Below, piece by piece: positions 42,199 through 50,107 of a stretch of DNA of 56,866 nucleotides (position 1 is its first letter; each line of letters begins with the position of its first letter). The notes beneath the pieces are model-generated. The model was not told where the DNA came from and ran no database searches. It was given only the letters and a program-made list of their open reading frames with translations. This stretch comes from an uncultured Bacteroidales bacterium. Lineage in GTDB: Bacteria > Bacteroidota > Bacteroidia > Bacteroidales > Bacteroidaceae. The stretch is from NCBI GenBank assembly GCA_902787555.1, contig CADAGO010000014.1, positions 1-56,866 on the forward strand, read 5' to 3'. The position numbers and the translations under genes are program-made.

Positions 42199-42684
42199 CT
42201 AAAGGCAGACGACCGGATGACTATAGGCAATCTCCCGATGGCTCTTGCCTTCAAAGACATAGAGGTTCAGCACTGTGCGGTAGCCAACAGGAAGGCGATT
42301 CAGCATTCGTTGGATAACATCGGGTGGTATATCGCTGATAGGTGAATCTTCATCGTCAACCTCTTCAGATATGTCTTCGTCCAATAATACAAACTCATGT
42401 CGTTGTTTCGTCCGTAGGTACTTCAGCGACTGGTTGACCATCACCTTCGACACCCACGCTTGCAGGGAACCTGCCCCTCGATATTGGAAATCGTCTATGT
42501 GAGTAAAGATATGGATTAATGCGTCTTGGAAGACGTCTTTGAGGTCATCTTCATCGTCAATATAGCGTGAACAAATTCCTGTAAGATAATCTGCATAAAG
42601 GGTATAGAATTTGCGGGCGGCTGACTTTTCGCCGTCCTGCATACACTTTACCAAGTGCTGCTCTATAGTCCCTGAAATGATCAC
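42199..42684 (-). pseudogene. 3'-truncated ECF sigma factor gene
   Basis: The open frame has 161 residues and begins with a GTG at 42684. Region 2 is intact (YTLYADYLTGICSRYIDDEDDLKDVFQDALIHIFTHID). Region 4 begins normally (MLNRLPVGYRTVLNLYVFEGKSHREIA) but then changes to YSHPVVCL and stops, so the recognition helix and the last 20 or so residues of a sigma factor are missing. Without it -35 recognition should fail. No anti-sigma gene follows. An orphan promoter and a terminator lie just beyond the break. Confidence 0.75.
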
Positions 42685-42717
42685 ATGTATCTAATTCCCT
42701 GCGTATATGGTTTGAAG

Positions 42718-43332
42718 TTAATAATGTCTTTCAACTAAATCGAATGGCGTATAGCTGTTCCTTACCTGTTCCAATTCAGCAGCAGTCAGTCGCTTTAGTG
42801 TCACATAATGATATACCGGCCTCAACTGATTACTGTCTCTATTAGCTTTCCACCCAGCTCTCTTAATAATTGTCACTTCCGTAGAACTTGCACAGACGAT
42901 GCTGAACCAGAAATTACCGCCGTTAGTATAGTAGACAGAGTTTGTCGTTTCGTAATTATAGCAGACAGAGTTTGTCGTTTCGTCATAGGTATATTTATAA
43001 GGGACAGACACGTTGGCTGGAATAGCATCTGCATAAAAATAGTCAATGATTACCGTATCAGTGAATTCATATATGTGGGGGCCTCCACCAACCATATCCT
43101 CCCAGTAATCTTCCTTATTGATGGTACCGTCTATATTGATTTCATGAGTCTCCGCTTCCTTCCATCCATAGCCGAAAAAGAGGTTTTTGAATTCCGTAGC
43201 CGACACTTTGTCGTATTTCGAAGGCACAGGGCGTGTGTCGTCTAATATCTGAAACAGAAGTTCATCATCGTCCTTGCTACAAGATGCTAACATCAGGCAT
43301 AATGCCGAAACAGCTATTAACAGGTTCTTCAT
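42718..43332 (-). CDS. Lipoprotein of unknown function
   Basis: About 204 residues from ATG at 43332; an ATG three codons upstream is possible. Lipobox LASC followed by SKDDDE, the acidic +2/+3 signal used for surface export in Bacteroidetes lipoproteins. The mature domain is strand-rich, with a short internal repeat (ETTNSVCYNY / ETTNSVYYTN) encoded by a near-perfect DNA tandem duplication near 42930-42990. I recognise no family. It lies 33 bp upstream of the truncated sigma gene. Confidence 0.65.
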   Translation of the reverse strand: MKNLLIAVSALCLMLASCSKDDDELLFQILDDTRPVPSKYDKVSATEFKNLFFGYGWKEAETHEINIDGTINKEDYWEDMVGGGPHIYEFTDTVIIDYFYADAIPANVSVPYKYTYDETTNSVCYNYETTNSVYYTNGGNFWFSIVCASSTEVTIIKRAGWKANRDSNQLRPVYHYVTLKRLTAAELEQVRNSYTPFDLVERHY

Positions 43333-43441
43333 ACACGTCATTTATTTGTTCGTTTTGTTGCAAAATTACTAAATTCTACGACAATAAAATCCAGCATATA
43401 TGAAAATCTTGCATGAAAACAACTAAAAATTTTGTTTTTCC

Positions 43442-43573
43442 TTACAAAAATAGGAAAAATAGAAACATGTTTGCAGTCTCTGCCCGTTCCAGCAAAGCCC
43501 TCACCTCCCTGTCACCCGTACAGGCAACAAGGAGTAACAACAGCAGCCCGATGATATAGAATCCTTTGTGTAT
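43442..43573 (-). pseudogene. Remnant of a TPR-type lipoprotein
   Basis: An open reading of 43 residues, IHKGFYIIGLLLLLLVACTGDREVRALLERAETANMF..., looks like the signal peptide, lipobox (LVAC) and first helix of the CTGDRE-ALLERAE lipoproteins common in Bacteroides and Prevotella. The expected start codon is ATA, and a TAA ends it after 43 codons. A perfect promoter lies just upstream, so the site is transcribed but the protein is lost. It fills most of the 285-bp gap between 43341 and 43627. Confidence 0.55.
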
Positions 43574-43589
43574 AGCAGTTTTTTTGTTG

Positions 43590-43621
43590 CAAAGATACAC
43601 AAATTAACCTAATCTGGCAAA
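43590..43621 (-). promoter_or_regulatory. Perfect promoter upstream of the lipoprotein remnant
   Basis: Minus-strand TTTG (43618-43621), 20 bases, TATCTTTG (43590-43597). Transcription would begin about ten bases before the ATA codon at 43573. It now may serve the lipoprotein at 42718. Confidence 0.65.
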
Positions 43622-43626
43622 ATCAT

Positions 43627-45393
43627 TTAGATAGGTTGAGTGACCTGACGCAACCATGTTTGATGTTCACTATCAAGTCGGGGTGAAAGCCGATCGTAAA
43701 CGGTTTGTTGGTAGTGATTGAACCACTCGAGTTCTTCTTTTGTCAACATGTCCTTGATAATAGGGCTAGTGATAACAGGACAAAGAGTGAGGTGTTCGAA
43801 AGTATAGTACGGACCGAAGGTGATGCCTGGGGTAGCATCGACTACGAGCATCGTGTTTTCGTGGCGTACTCCGTGGCTACCTTCAATATAGATGCCCGGT
43901 TCGTCTGTAATGACCATACCCGGCAGAAGTGGTGTAGGCCGCCACTGCATGCGGAACTGATGAAGGTCGATGTTCTCATGAACAGAACCAAACTGCCCCA
44001 CACCATGTCCGGTTCCGTGTAGGTAGTTGATACCATAGCGCCACATGGCTACTCGGGCGAGGGTGTCGAGTTGGGTGCCGCAGGTGCCTTTGGGGAATAC
44101 AGCACTGCCAAGACCAATCCATCCTTTGAGCACCAAAGTGTAATCGCGGCGCATCTCCTCGGTGAGCGGTCCTAACGGTAGGGTGCGAGTGATGTCGGTG
44201 GTGCCATCGAGGTATTGCCCGCCTGAGTCGATGAGCAATAATCCTTCAGGTTTGACAGGGATATCGGTTTCGAGTGTAGGATCGTAATGTACGATGGCTC
44301 CATGATGGGCATAACCCATGATGCTTTCAAAACTGATGCCCATACAGAGTGGCTGTTCGCGGCGGAATGCTTCCAGTTTGGCAGCCAACGATAACTCGGT
44401 CTGTCCACCCTTAGGTACGTTCTCTAATGTCCATTTCATCCACTTCACCATTGCCACACCGTCTTTCTCCATCGCATTGCGGTAACCCTTGATTTCCGTA
44501 GGATTCTTGAACATCAGCATATGAGGGATGGGAGATGCTTTCGCAATAGGCTGACGGATGGCCTTGTATGTGGTATAGTTGGTCTTATCGAGTTGCACTT
44601 CAACAGGCAATTCACATGCTTTCAAGTCGTCAATGATAGCCTCATAAGGGCGAATACCAACACCCTCTTCCTTGAGATATGCCTCAACTTCTGTTGGTAC
44701 TTTTTCCTTATTTATATATAAGGTGGCGGTAGTAGGGGTGATGATGAGGTAGCTAACGAAAAATGGCGTGTAGAGGATATCGTCGGCACGGAGGTTGAGT
44801 GTCCATGCAATGTCTTCAAGGAAGGTAGTAAGCAGAGCATGGGAACCAAGTTGCTCACGGATGCGCTGCAGTTTGTGAGCAGCGGTCTCACCCGCATACT
44901 CTACCCCATGAACGAACACTTTACTGTCGGGGATACCTGGACGGTCTGTCCAAATAGTATCGTAGGGGTCAAGGTCTGTAGTCAGTTGCAAACCATAGGG
45001 CTCTAGGTCTGCCTTCATCGTGTTGACTTCAGCAACGGTATTTACCCATCCGTCAACAGCCACAGTATCGTCCTTTTTTAATATACTACCTAACCACTCA
45101 GCTATAGTAGGAGTACCTTCTATTTTCTCTTTCATCAACTGAAATCCTGTATCCTTGAGTTGTTCAGTTGCCTGAATGAAATAGCGGGAATCTGTCCAAA
45201 GGGCTGCTTGGTCGGATGTTACTACTGCGATACCTGCGCTCCCAGTAAAGCCAGAAATCCATCGACGTGATTTCCAACGTTCGGGAACATATTCACCACA
45301 ATGCGGATCGGTACTTGGAGTGATGAATGCACTAATGCCGCGAGCCGACATTAAACGGCGCAAATCGTAAAGTCTACTTTCTATTTTGTTCAT
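43627..45393 (-). CDS. pepP: Xaa-Pro aminopeptidase (M24B, aminopeptidase P)
   Basis: 588 residues, the long eukaryote-like form with two creatinase-like N-terminal domains and a C-terminal pita-bread domain. Dimetal ligands are visible: LLIDSGGQYLDGTTDITRT (two Asp), HGTGHGVG (His), DEPGIYIEG (Glu) and RHENTMLVV (Glu). It releases N-terminal residues before proline in cytoplasmic peptides. No signal peptide. Its start is divergent from the malate dehydrogenase gene with an 163-bp intergenic region; the minus strand has a near-consensus TACCTTTA at about 45425-45432. It is a housekeeping gene that bounds the accessory region. Confidence 0.92.
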   Translation of the reverse strand: MNKIESRLYDLRRLMSARGISAFITPSTDPHCGEYVPERWKSRRWISGFTGSAGIAVVTSDQAALWTDSRYFIQATEQLKDTGFQLMKEKIEGTPTIAEWLGSILKKDDTVAVDGWVNTVAEVNTMKADLEPYGLQLTTDLDPYDTIWTDRPGIPDSKVFVHGVEYAGETAAHKLQRIREQLGSHALLTTFLEDIAWTLNLRADDILYTPFFVSYLIITPTTATLYINKEKVPTEVEAYLKEEGVGIRPYEAIIDDLKACELPVEVQLDKTNYTTYKAIRQPIAKASPIPHMLMFKNPTEIKGYRNAMEKDGVAMVKWMKWTLENVPKGGQTELSLAAKLEAFRREQPLCMGISFESIMGYAHHGAIVHYDPTLETDIPVKPEGLLLIDSGGQYLDGTTDITRTLPLGPLTEEMRRDYTLVLKGWIGLGSAVFPKGTCGTQLDTLARVAMWRYGINYLHGTGHGVGQFGSVHENIDLHQFRMQWRPTPLLPGMVITDEPGIYIEGSHGVRHENTMLVVDATPGITFGPYYTFEHLTLCPVITSPIIKDMLTKEELEWFNHYQQTVYDRLSPRLDSEHQTWLRQVTQPI

Positions 45394-45476
45394 AATTGTA
45401 AGGATTGTTTAGTAATAATGGGTGTAAAGGTACAAAAAAAAGCATAATTCATAATGCATAATTCATATTTTTGTTG

Positions 45477-45484
45477 TATATTTG
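45477..45484 (+). promoter_or_regulatory. -7 promoter element of mdh
   Basis: TATATTTG followed by CCGAAAA. Transcription would start near 45490, leaving a leader of about 65 bases to the ATG at 45557. No TTTG box at the ideal upstream distance. The upstream sequence has two GCATAATTCATA repeats. Confidence 0.5.
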
Positions 45485-45556
45485 CCGAAAATTAATGCAA
45501 AACATTGCATTTGGACAGAGATAATCATAAATTATCATTACATAAAACAAGTAATT

Positions 45557-46555
45557 ATGGGATTTTTAACAAACGACAAATTAGTGATTGTCGGAGCTGG
45601 TGGTGCTATCGGCTCAACAATGGTTCAGCTTGCATTGACCATGAAGTTGACACCAAACGTATGTCTTTACGATGTGTATGCTCCAGGTATGGAGGGAGTG
45701 ATGGAAGAGATGTTCCACTGTGGTTATGACGGCGTGAACCTCACAGCTACGACTGATGTAGCAGAAGCATTCAAGGATGCCAAGTATATCATCTCATCGG
45801 GTGGTGCTCCACGTAAGGCAGGTATGACCCGTGAAGACCTCCTTGCAGGCAACTGTAAGATTGCAGAGGAACTTGGTAAGAATATCAAGACTTATTGCCC
45901 TGACGTAAAGCATGTGACAGTTATCTTCAACCCAGCTGACCTGACAGGTCTTGTAACGCTGCTGTATTCTGGTTTGAAACCAAGTCAGGTGACTACCCTC
46001 GCCGCACTTGACTCAACCCGTCTGCAGAGTGCTCTTGCCAAGAAATTCGGATGCAAGCAGTACGAAGTAACAGGTTGTGCTACGTACGGAGGTCATGGTG
46101 AGCAGATGGCAGTATTTGGCAGTGCAGTGAAAGTGAACGGCAAACCATTGAACGACCTTATCGGTACCCCCGCATGTACAACAGAGGAATGGGAGCAGCT
46201 GAAGGTAGATGTCACTAAGGGAGGCGCTAAGATTATCGAGCTGCGCGGACGCAGTTCTTGGCAGAGTCCTGCTTACTGCTCAGTAGAGATGATACGCTCA
46301 GTGATGGGCGGCGAGAAGTTCCGCTGGCCTGCAGGTACGTACGTATGCAACGAAAAGTACAACCACATCATGATGGCAATGGACACAACCCTTGACACCA
46401 ACGGCTGTACTTACAAGATGCCAACAGGCAATGCTGAAGAATTGGCAAAACTCGATGCTTCGTATGAGCACCTCTGCAAGATGCGCGACGAACTTGTTAC
46501 ACTGAACATTGTCCCACCAATTTCGGAATGGAATAAAATAAATCCAAACCTGTAA
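45557..46555 (+). CDS. mdh: Malate dehydrogenase (NAD-dependent)
   Basis: 332 residues from ATG at 45557; longer in-frame starts fall within the leader. Rossmann motif VGAGGAIGS (about 12-20) and the NAD-selecting Asp at the end of strand 2 (CLYDVY). Substrate-binding Arg in GGAPRKAGMTREDLL, the FNPADLTGLVTL loop, and the catalytic His in YGGHGEQM. It interconverts malate and oxaloacetate; in Prevotella it runs in the reductive direction toward fumarate and succinate. Monocistronic, with a terminator at 46585. Confidence 0.93.
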   Translation: MGFLTNDKLVIVGAGGAIGSTMVQLALTMKLTPNVCLYDVYAPGMEGVMEEMFHCGYDGVNLTATTDVAEAFKDAKYIISSGGAPRKAGMTREDLLAGNCKIAEELGKNIKTYCPDVKHVTVIFNPADLTGLVTLLYSGLKPSQVTTLAALDSTRLQSALAKKFGCKQYEVTGCATYGGHGEQMAVFGSAVKVNGKPLNDLIGTPACTTEEWEQLKVDVTKGGAKIIELRGRSSWQSPAYCSVEMIRSVMGGEKFRWPAGTYVCNEKYNHIMMAMDTTLDTNGCTYKMPTGNAEELAKLDASYEHLCKMRDELVTLNIVPPISEWNKINPNL

Positions 46556-46584
46556 TATTTTTAACAACGGGTTAGAGTTTTTTT

Positions 46585-46620
46585 AATAAGCCTTTTATTC
46601 ATTTGAATGGAAGGCTTATT
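46585..46620 (+). terminator. Terminator of mdh
   Basis: AATAAGCCTT (46585-46594) pairs with AAGGCTTATT (46611-46620) around a 16-base loop, 30 bp after the mdh stop, with TTTTTTT just before the stem. Confidence 0.7.
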
Positions 46621-46693
46621 GCTATTAATTAAGGTGGAAAACACGTTAATACCATGTAAGGAAAACGAAAAACCCTAAAAAAAGTAAAAAAAA

Positions 46694-46725
46694 TTTGGTT
46701 AATAATAAAAGAACACGTAACTTTG
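46694..46725 (+). promoter_or_regulatory. Promoter of the response-regulator gene
   Basis: TTTG (46694-46697), 20 bases, TAACTTTG (46718-46725), then CAGGCCGAAAAG. Exact consensus and spacing. Leader about 43 bases to the ATG at 46775. Confidence 0.75.
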
Positions 46726-46774
46726 CAGGCCGAAAAGATTACTATTTTTTATTACTCATATTTAACTCACACTC

Positions 46775-47188
46775 ATGAACTCAAATATTAATCCAAACAT
46801 TAATGTTGACAAACTGAAGGTGTTGATTGTTGATGATGTGCCATTAAACATACTGCTTGTACGTAAGATGCTTGGGCAGTTCACATTTAAAGTTGAAACG
46901 GCAGCCAACGGTCAGCAAGCACTGGACATGATTAGTAACGAAGCACCAGATCTGATGTTGCTCGATTTGATGATGCCTGGTATTGATGGATTTGAAGTTA
47001 TTAGACGTGTACGTGCTTCCGAGAATACGAAAGATATGCCAATCATTATCCTTTCAGCGTTGAACTCTGAAGCCGATATCGTAAAAGGTATGGAACTTGG
47101 TGCTAATGACTTTGTCAACAAACCAATTATTATGGAAAGGCTTATTAATAGTGTAGTAAAACAAATCAATAAACTAGGTGAGAAATGA
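46775..47188 (+). CDS. Stand-alone response regulator receiver protein
   Basis: 137 residues, a single CheY-like receiver domain. Acidic pocket Asp20/Asp21 (LIVDDVP), phospho-acceptor Asp64 (LLDLMMPG), switch Ser94 (LSALNS) and Lys116 (NKP). There is no DNA-binding or output domain, so it must act by protein contact. A short Asn-rich N-terminus precedes it. It lies 204 bp upstream of the membrane protein of the exopolysaccharide-like cluster, with separate promoters; phosphorylation-controlled polymer synthesis is a reasonable inference. No sensor kinase is nearby. Confidence 0.92.
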   Translation: MNSNINPNINVDKLKVLIVDDVPLNILLVRKMLGQFTFKVETAANGQQALDMISNEAPDLMLLDLMMPGIDGFEVIRRVRASENTKDMPIIILSALNSEADIVKGMELGANDFVNKPIIMERLINSVVKQINKLGEK

Positions 47189-47326
47189 CAACCCCATAAC
47201 CACATTTTCTTCCAATCGTTTGGGGGGATTTGCGATAAATAACAATAATTTTGGGCTTTTTTGATTCTTAACGATTGTTTTTAGTATAAACTAGTGTTTA
47301 TTTCATTTTTGGGGACTTTTAAATTG

Positions 47327-47350
47327 TAATTTTGCACTCGAAAAGTGCAA
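47327..47350 (+). promoter_or_regulatory. -7 element overlapping a start-site hairpin
   Basis: TAATTTTG (47327-47334) is a -7 box. It runs into a hairpin TTGCACT (47332-47338), CGAAA loop, AGTGCAA (47344-47350) that spans the predicted transcription start. A TTTG lies only 15 bases upstream, short of the usual spacing. Confidence 0.5.
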
Positions 47351-47392
47351 TGTGTAAGAATTACAGACAAATATAATTGCAGATATTAATAA

Positions 47393-48607
47393 ATGACAGA
47401 TTTTATGTTTTCTCAAGTTGATGGTCCTATTGCAGAATTTTATGGTTGGGAAGTGATTGGGTATTACATCAACAACATACAAAACTATTTAGCGGAATAT
47501 TCTTGGCAAGTACGTACGGCTTACGGTCTGATTGTGGGTTGTATTTTCGTAATGATTATTCTTTTCATATTATTTGTTTTGATGATTAGAAAAACCACGA
47601 AATATAAGAAAGGTTACCATCAATTAGAAGAGAAGTTCCGTGAGCCGCTGTATCAAATCATGATTCTACCCGAACCACCTACAGTACAGGAAATAGAAGA
47701 GTTAATGGGTTGTAACTTTAACGAACTGAAGCAGTATGATTCGAGCATGTTTGCACAACTTATTTCTTCCCTGCGTATGGAACTATGTGAGGTCTTATAT
47801 TTGCCCAACATGCAGTATATCTGCGAAATCACAGGAGTGAAAGACTATTTCGAACGTTGTCTGACAAGCCGGAAAAAAGTGTTTGAAGTATTGCAAATGG
47901 TGGTTAATCTCAATATCCGCATCAATGAAGGAGAGTTGGCAATCTATCTCAACCACCACAATGCCAACATTCGCCTTATGGCACGTTTAGCTAATATCAT
48001 CTGTACAGAAAATGAGCCTTACAAATATCTGGAAGAGGACTTGAATCAGCGGATGCTGCCTTGGCGTCCAATGCTTACCCATCGACTATTCGGATGGTTA
48101 CAGGAATGTGGGCGTCCTATGCCATCGTTTATTGTTCTCGCTGAGTCACTTGAGAACGAACAAGCCTCTGCTTTCCTCATTGAAGAAGTGGCTTATTGGG
48201 GCAACGATACCGAGAAAGACGAATTGGCCAAGTTTTTCCAGGCTCCTCGTCACATCATCCGTCTGGCAGCCATGCGGGCTACTGCTCAATTGGCACGTGA
48301 AGCAAACGAGCCTGCATTGGTAGCATCGTATGACCATCAACCTGAGCCGATTAAGCGTGAAGTTATCAAGACTGTTCTTGCTATTCATTCTGGCAAACAA
48401 GTGGACTTTTTTGAGCGAGCATATCATTCAACATCATCCAAAGAAACCCAAGAACAAGCGATGTCTTGTCTATATATGTATGGCAATGAAGGTCGTCGCC
48501 GATTTGAAATGATTCGCTCAAGCTATCAACTGGGCGACGAGAACAGAACATTGCTTGACCAAATCGATGCGGCTAACTTGCTGAAACAGATGCAGCAGTT
48601 CTCTTAA
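47393..48607 (+). CDS. Membrane-anchored HEAT-like repeat protein
   Basis: 404 residues. Short extracytoplasmic N-terminus, one strong membrane helix (about 43-65, GLIVGCIFVMIILFILFVLMI), then a cytoplasmic all-helical domain with HEAT-like units (ANIRLMARLANIICTENEPYKYLEED; PRHIIRLAAMRATAQLAREANEPAL). It would be well placed to bind the response regulator and the glycosyltransferase on the cytoplasmic face. It lies 63 bp upstream of the glycosyltransferase. Related proteins sit beside similar glycosyltransferases in Bacteroidetes as far as I know, but they have no assigned function. Confidence 0.7.
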   Translation: MTDFMFSQVDGPIAEFYGWEVIGYYINNIQNYLAEYSWQVRTAYGLIVGCIFVMIILFILFVLMIRKTTKYKKGYHQLEEKFREPLYQIMILPEPPTVQEIEELMGCNFNELKQYDSSMFAQLISSLRMELCEVLYLPNMQYICEITGVKDYFERCLTSRKKVFEVLQMVVNLNIRINEGELAIYLNHHNANIRLMARLANIICTENEPYKYLEEDLNQRMLPWRPMLTHRLFGWLQECGRPMPSFIVLAESLENEQASAFLIEEVAYWGNDTEKDELAKFFQAPRHIIRLAAMRATAQLAREANEPALVASYDHQPEPIKREVIKTVLAIHSGKQVDFFERAYHSTSSKETQEQAMSCLYMYGNEGRRRFEMIRSSYQLGDENRTLLDQIDAANLLKQMQQFS

Positions 48608-48670
48608 TAGCAGTTCTCTTAATATTAATACAGACAATAAAGGATGATTAAATCATAAAACCCAACAATT

Positions 48671-50089
48671 ATGCTGAACTTTCTACTTTTATTCTACGGC
48701 TATATCATTTTCTTCTATTCGTTGGCGCTCATCACGTCATACGTGGCGTTACTGATTATGGCCTACATTTACAGTTCAAACTACAAACGATGGTCGGATG
48801 ATTATATCAAGCACATGGTTGATAGTACGCCTTATGTACCAGGGGTATCAATCGTGGCTCCTGCATACAATGAGGAAAAAACAGTAGTGGACAACATACG
48901 CTCGTTGTTACGTCAGGATTATCCAAACTTCGAAATCGTGATTGTGAACGATGGTAGCAAAGACCGTACATTGGAAACGATGATTGAAAATTTCGATTTG
49001 GTGGAGGTACCGTACGACTATATAGAACGCATCCATTGTCAACCATTTAAACGACTGTTTCGTTCGACCAGCCTAAAATACTCGAAATTGGTGGTTGTTG
49101 ACAAAATGAATGGAGGTACAAAGGCGGACGCAGTAAATGGCGGACTGAATGTGGTATCGAATCCCTATTTCATCAATACCGACGTGGACTGCATCCTGTC
49201 GAATGATGCCATTTATCATTGTATATTCCCTGTACTGCTTGACGACACTGTGATTGCCGTGAGTGGTACGATGAGTATGAGTAATGGTGCGACTATTGAA
49301 AACGGTGAGATTGTGGAACTCAAAACATCCACCAGACCTATACCTCTATTCCAAGACTTGGAATACAAACGAAGCTTCCTTATCGGTAAGATGGGATGGT
49401 CGTGTATTAACGCAATGAATAACGTGTCGGGTGGTTATGGACTCTTTAATTTGCAAATAGTTATTGCTGCTGGAGGATATGGATCTAAATCATTTGCTGA
49501 GGATATGGATATGTTATTCCGCATGATTGGATATTGCTGCGATTTTAACCGTCCATACCGTGTGGTTCAGATTCCTCATAACTGCTGTTGGACTGAAGGT
49601 CCATCGAATGTAAAGACATTGATTCGCCAGCGTGTACGTTGGGGACGTGGGCTGATTCAGGTAGTATGTGACCACTCACGTATGCTATTCAATCCCAAAT
49701 ACAAGACCTTGGGTATGCTTACATTCCCCTATACATTCTTGTTTGAGTTCCTAGCGCCGATGATTGAAGTAGTGGGTATTTTCCTGATTATTTATCTCGC
49801 CCTCACTGGAGGTGTGAACTGGGATACCTTCTTTATAATGTTCGGAGCAATCTTCCTCTTTAGTGTGATGCTCAGTTCGTTTGTGGTGTTCTACGATTAC
49901 CTGCTCGGTAGTTCATATCATAAATCAAATAGTTACGCATTGTTGATTTTAGCCGGTATCTTTGAACCGATTTTTTATCATCCTATTGTGGTGTTTTCTA
50001 CCATTCGTGGCTATTACAACCACCTGACTCGCAAGAAAGCTGTTTGGGGTGATATGAACCGTCAAGGTACCAAGAAAAAGAAAAAATAG
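48671..50089 (+). CDS. Processive family 2 glycosyltransferase (PgaC/NodC-like synthase)
   Basis: 472 residues. One or two N-terminal membrane helices, a GT2 domain, then about three C-terminal helices (FLAPMIEVVGIFLIIYLAL). All signature motifs of processive beta-glycosyl synthases are present: VAPAYNEE, VNDGSKD, DxD at Asp171/Asp173 (NTDVDC), the catalytic ED at Glu277/Asp278 (FAEDMD) and QRVRW at 320-324. It is predicted to polymerise a nucleotide sugar and push the chain across the inner membrane. The polymer is unknown; a beta-linked hexosaminan or glucan is possible. Translated just upstream of the TPR/barrel protein. Confidence 0.9.
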   Translation: MLNFLLLFYGYIIFFYSLALITSYVALLIMAYIYSSNYKRWSDDYIKHMVDSTPYVPGVSIVAPAYNEEKTVVDNIRSLLRQDYPNFEIVIVNDGSKDRTLETMIENFDLVEVPYDYIERIHCQPFKRLFRSTSLKYSKLVVVDKMNGGTKADAVNGGLNVVSNPYFINTDVDCILSNDAIYHCIFPVLLDDTVIAVSGTMSMSNGATIENGEIVELKTSTRPIPLFQDLEYKRSFLIGKMGWSCINAMNNVSGGYGLFNLQIVIAAGGYGSKSFAEDMDMLFRMIGYCCDFNRPYRVVQIPHNCCWTEGPSNVKTLIRQRVRWGRGLIQVVCDHSRMLFNPKYKTLGMLTFPYTFLFEFLAPMIEVVGIFLIIYLALTGGVNWDTFFIMFGAIFLFSVMLSSFVVFYDYLLGSSYHKSNSYALLILAGIFEPIFYHPIVVFSTIRGYYNHLTRKKAVWGDMNRQGTKKKKK

Positions 50090-50107
50090 TAATTGAATTT
50101 ATAAGTA

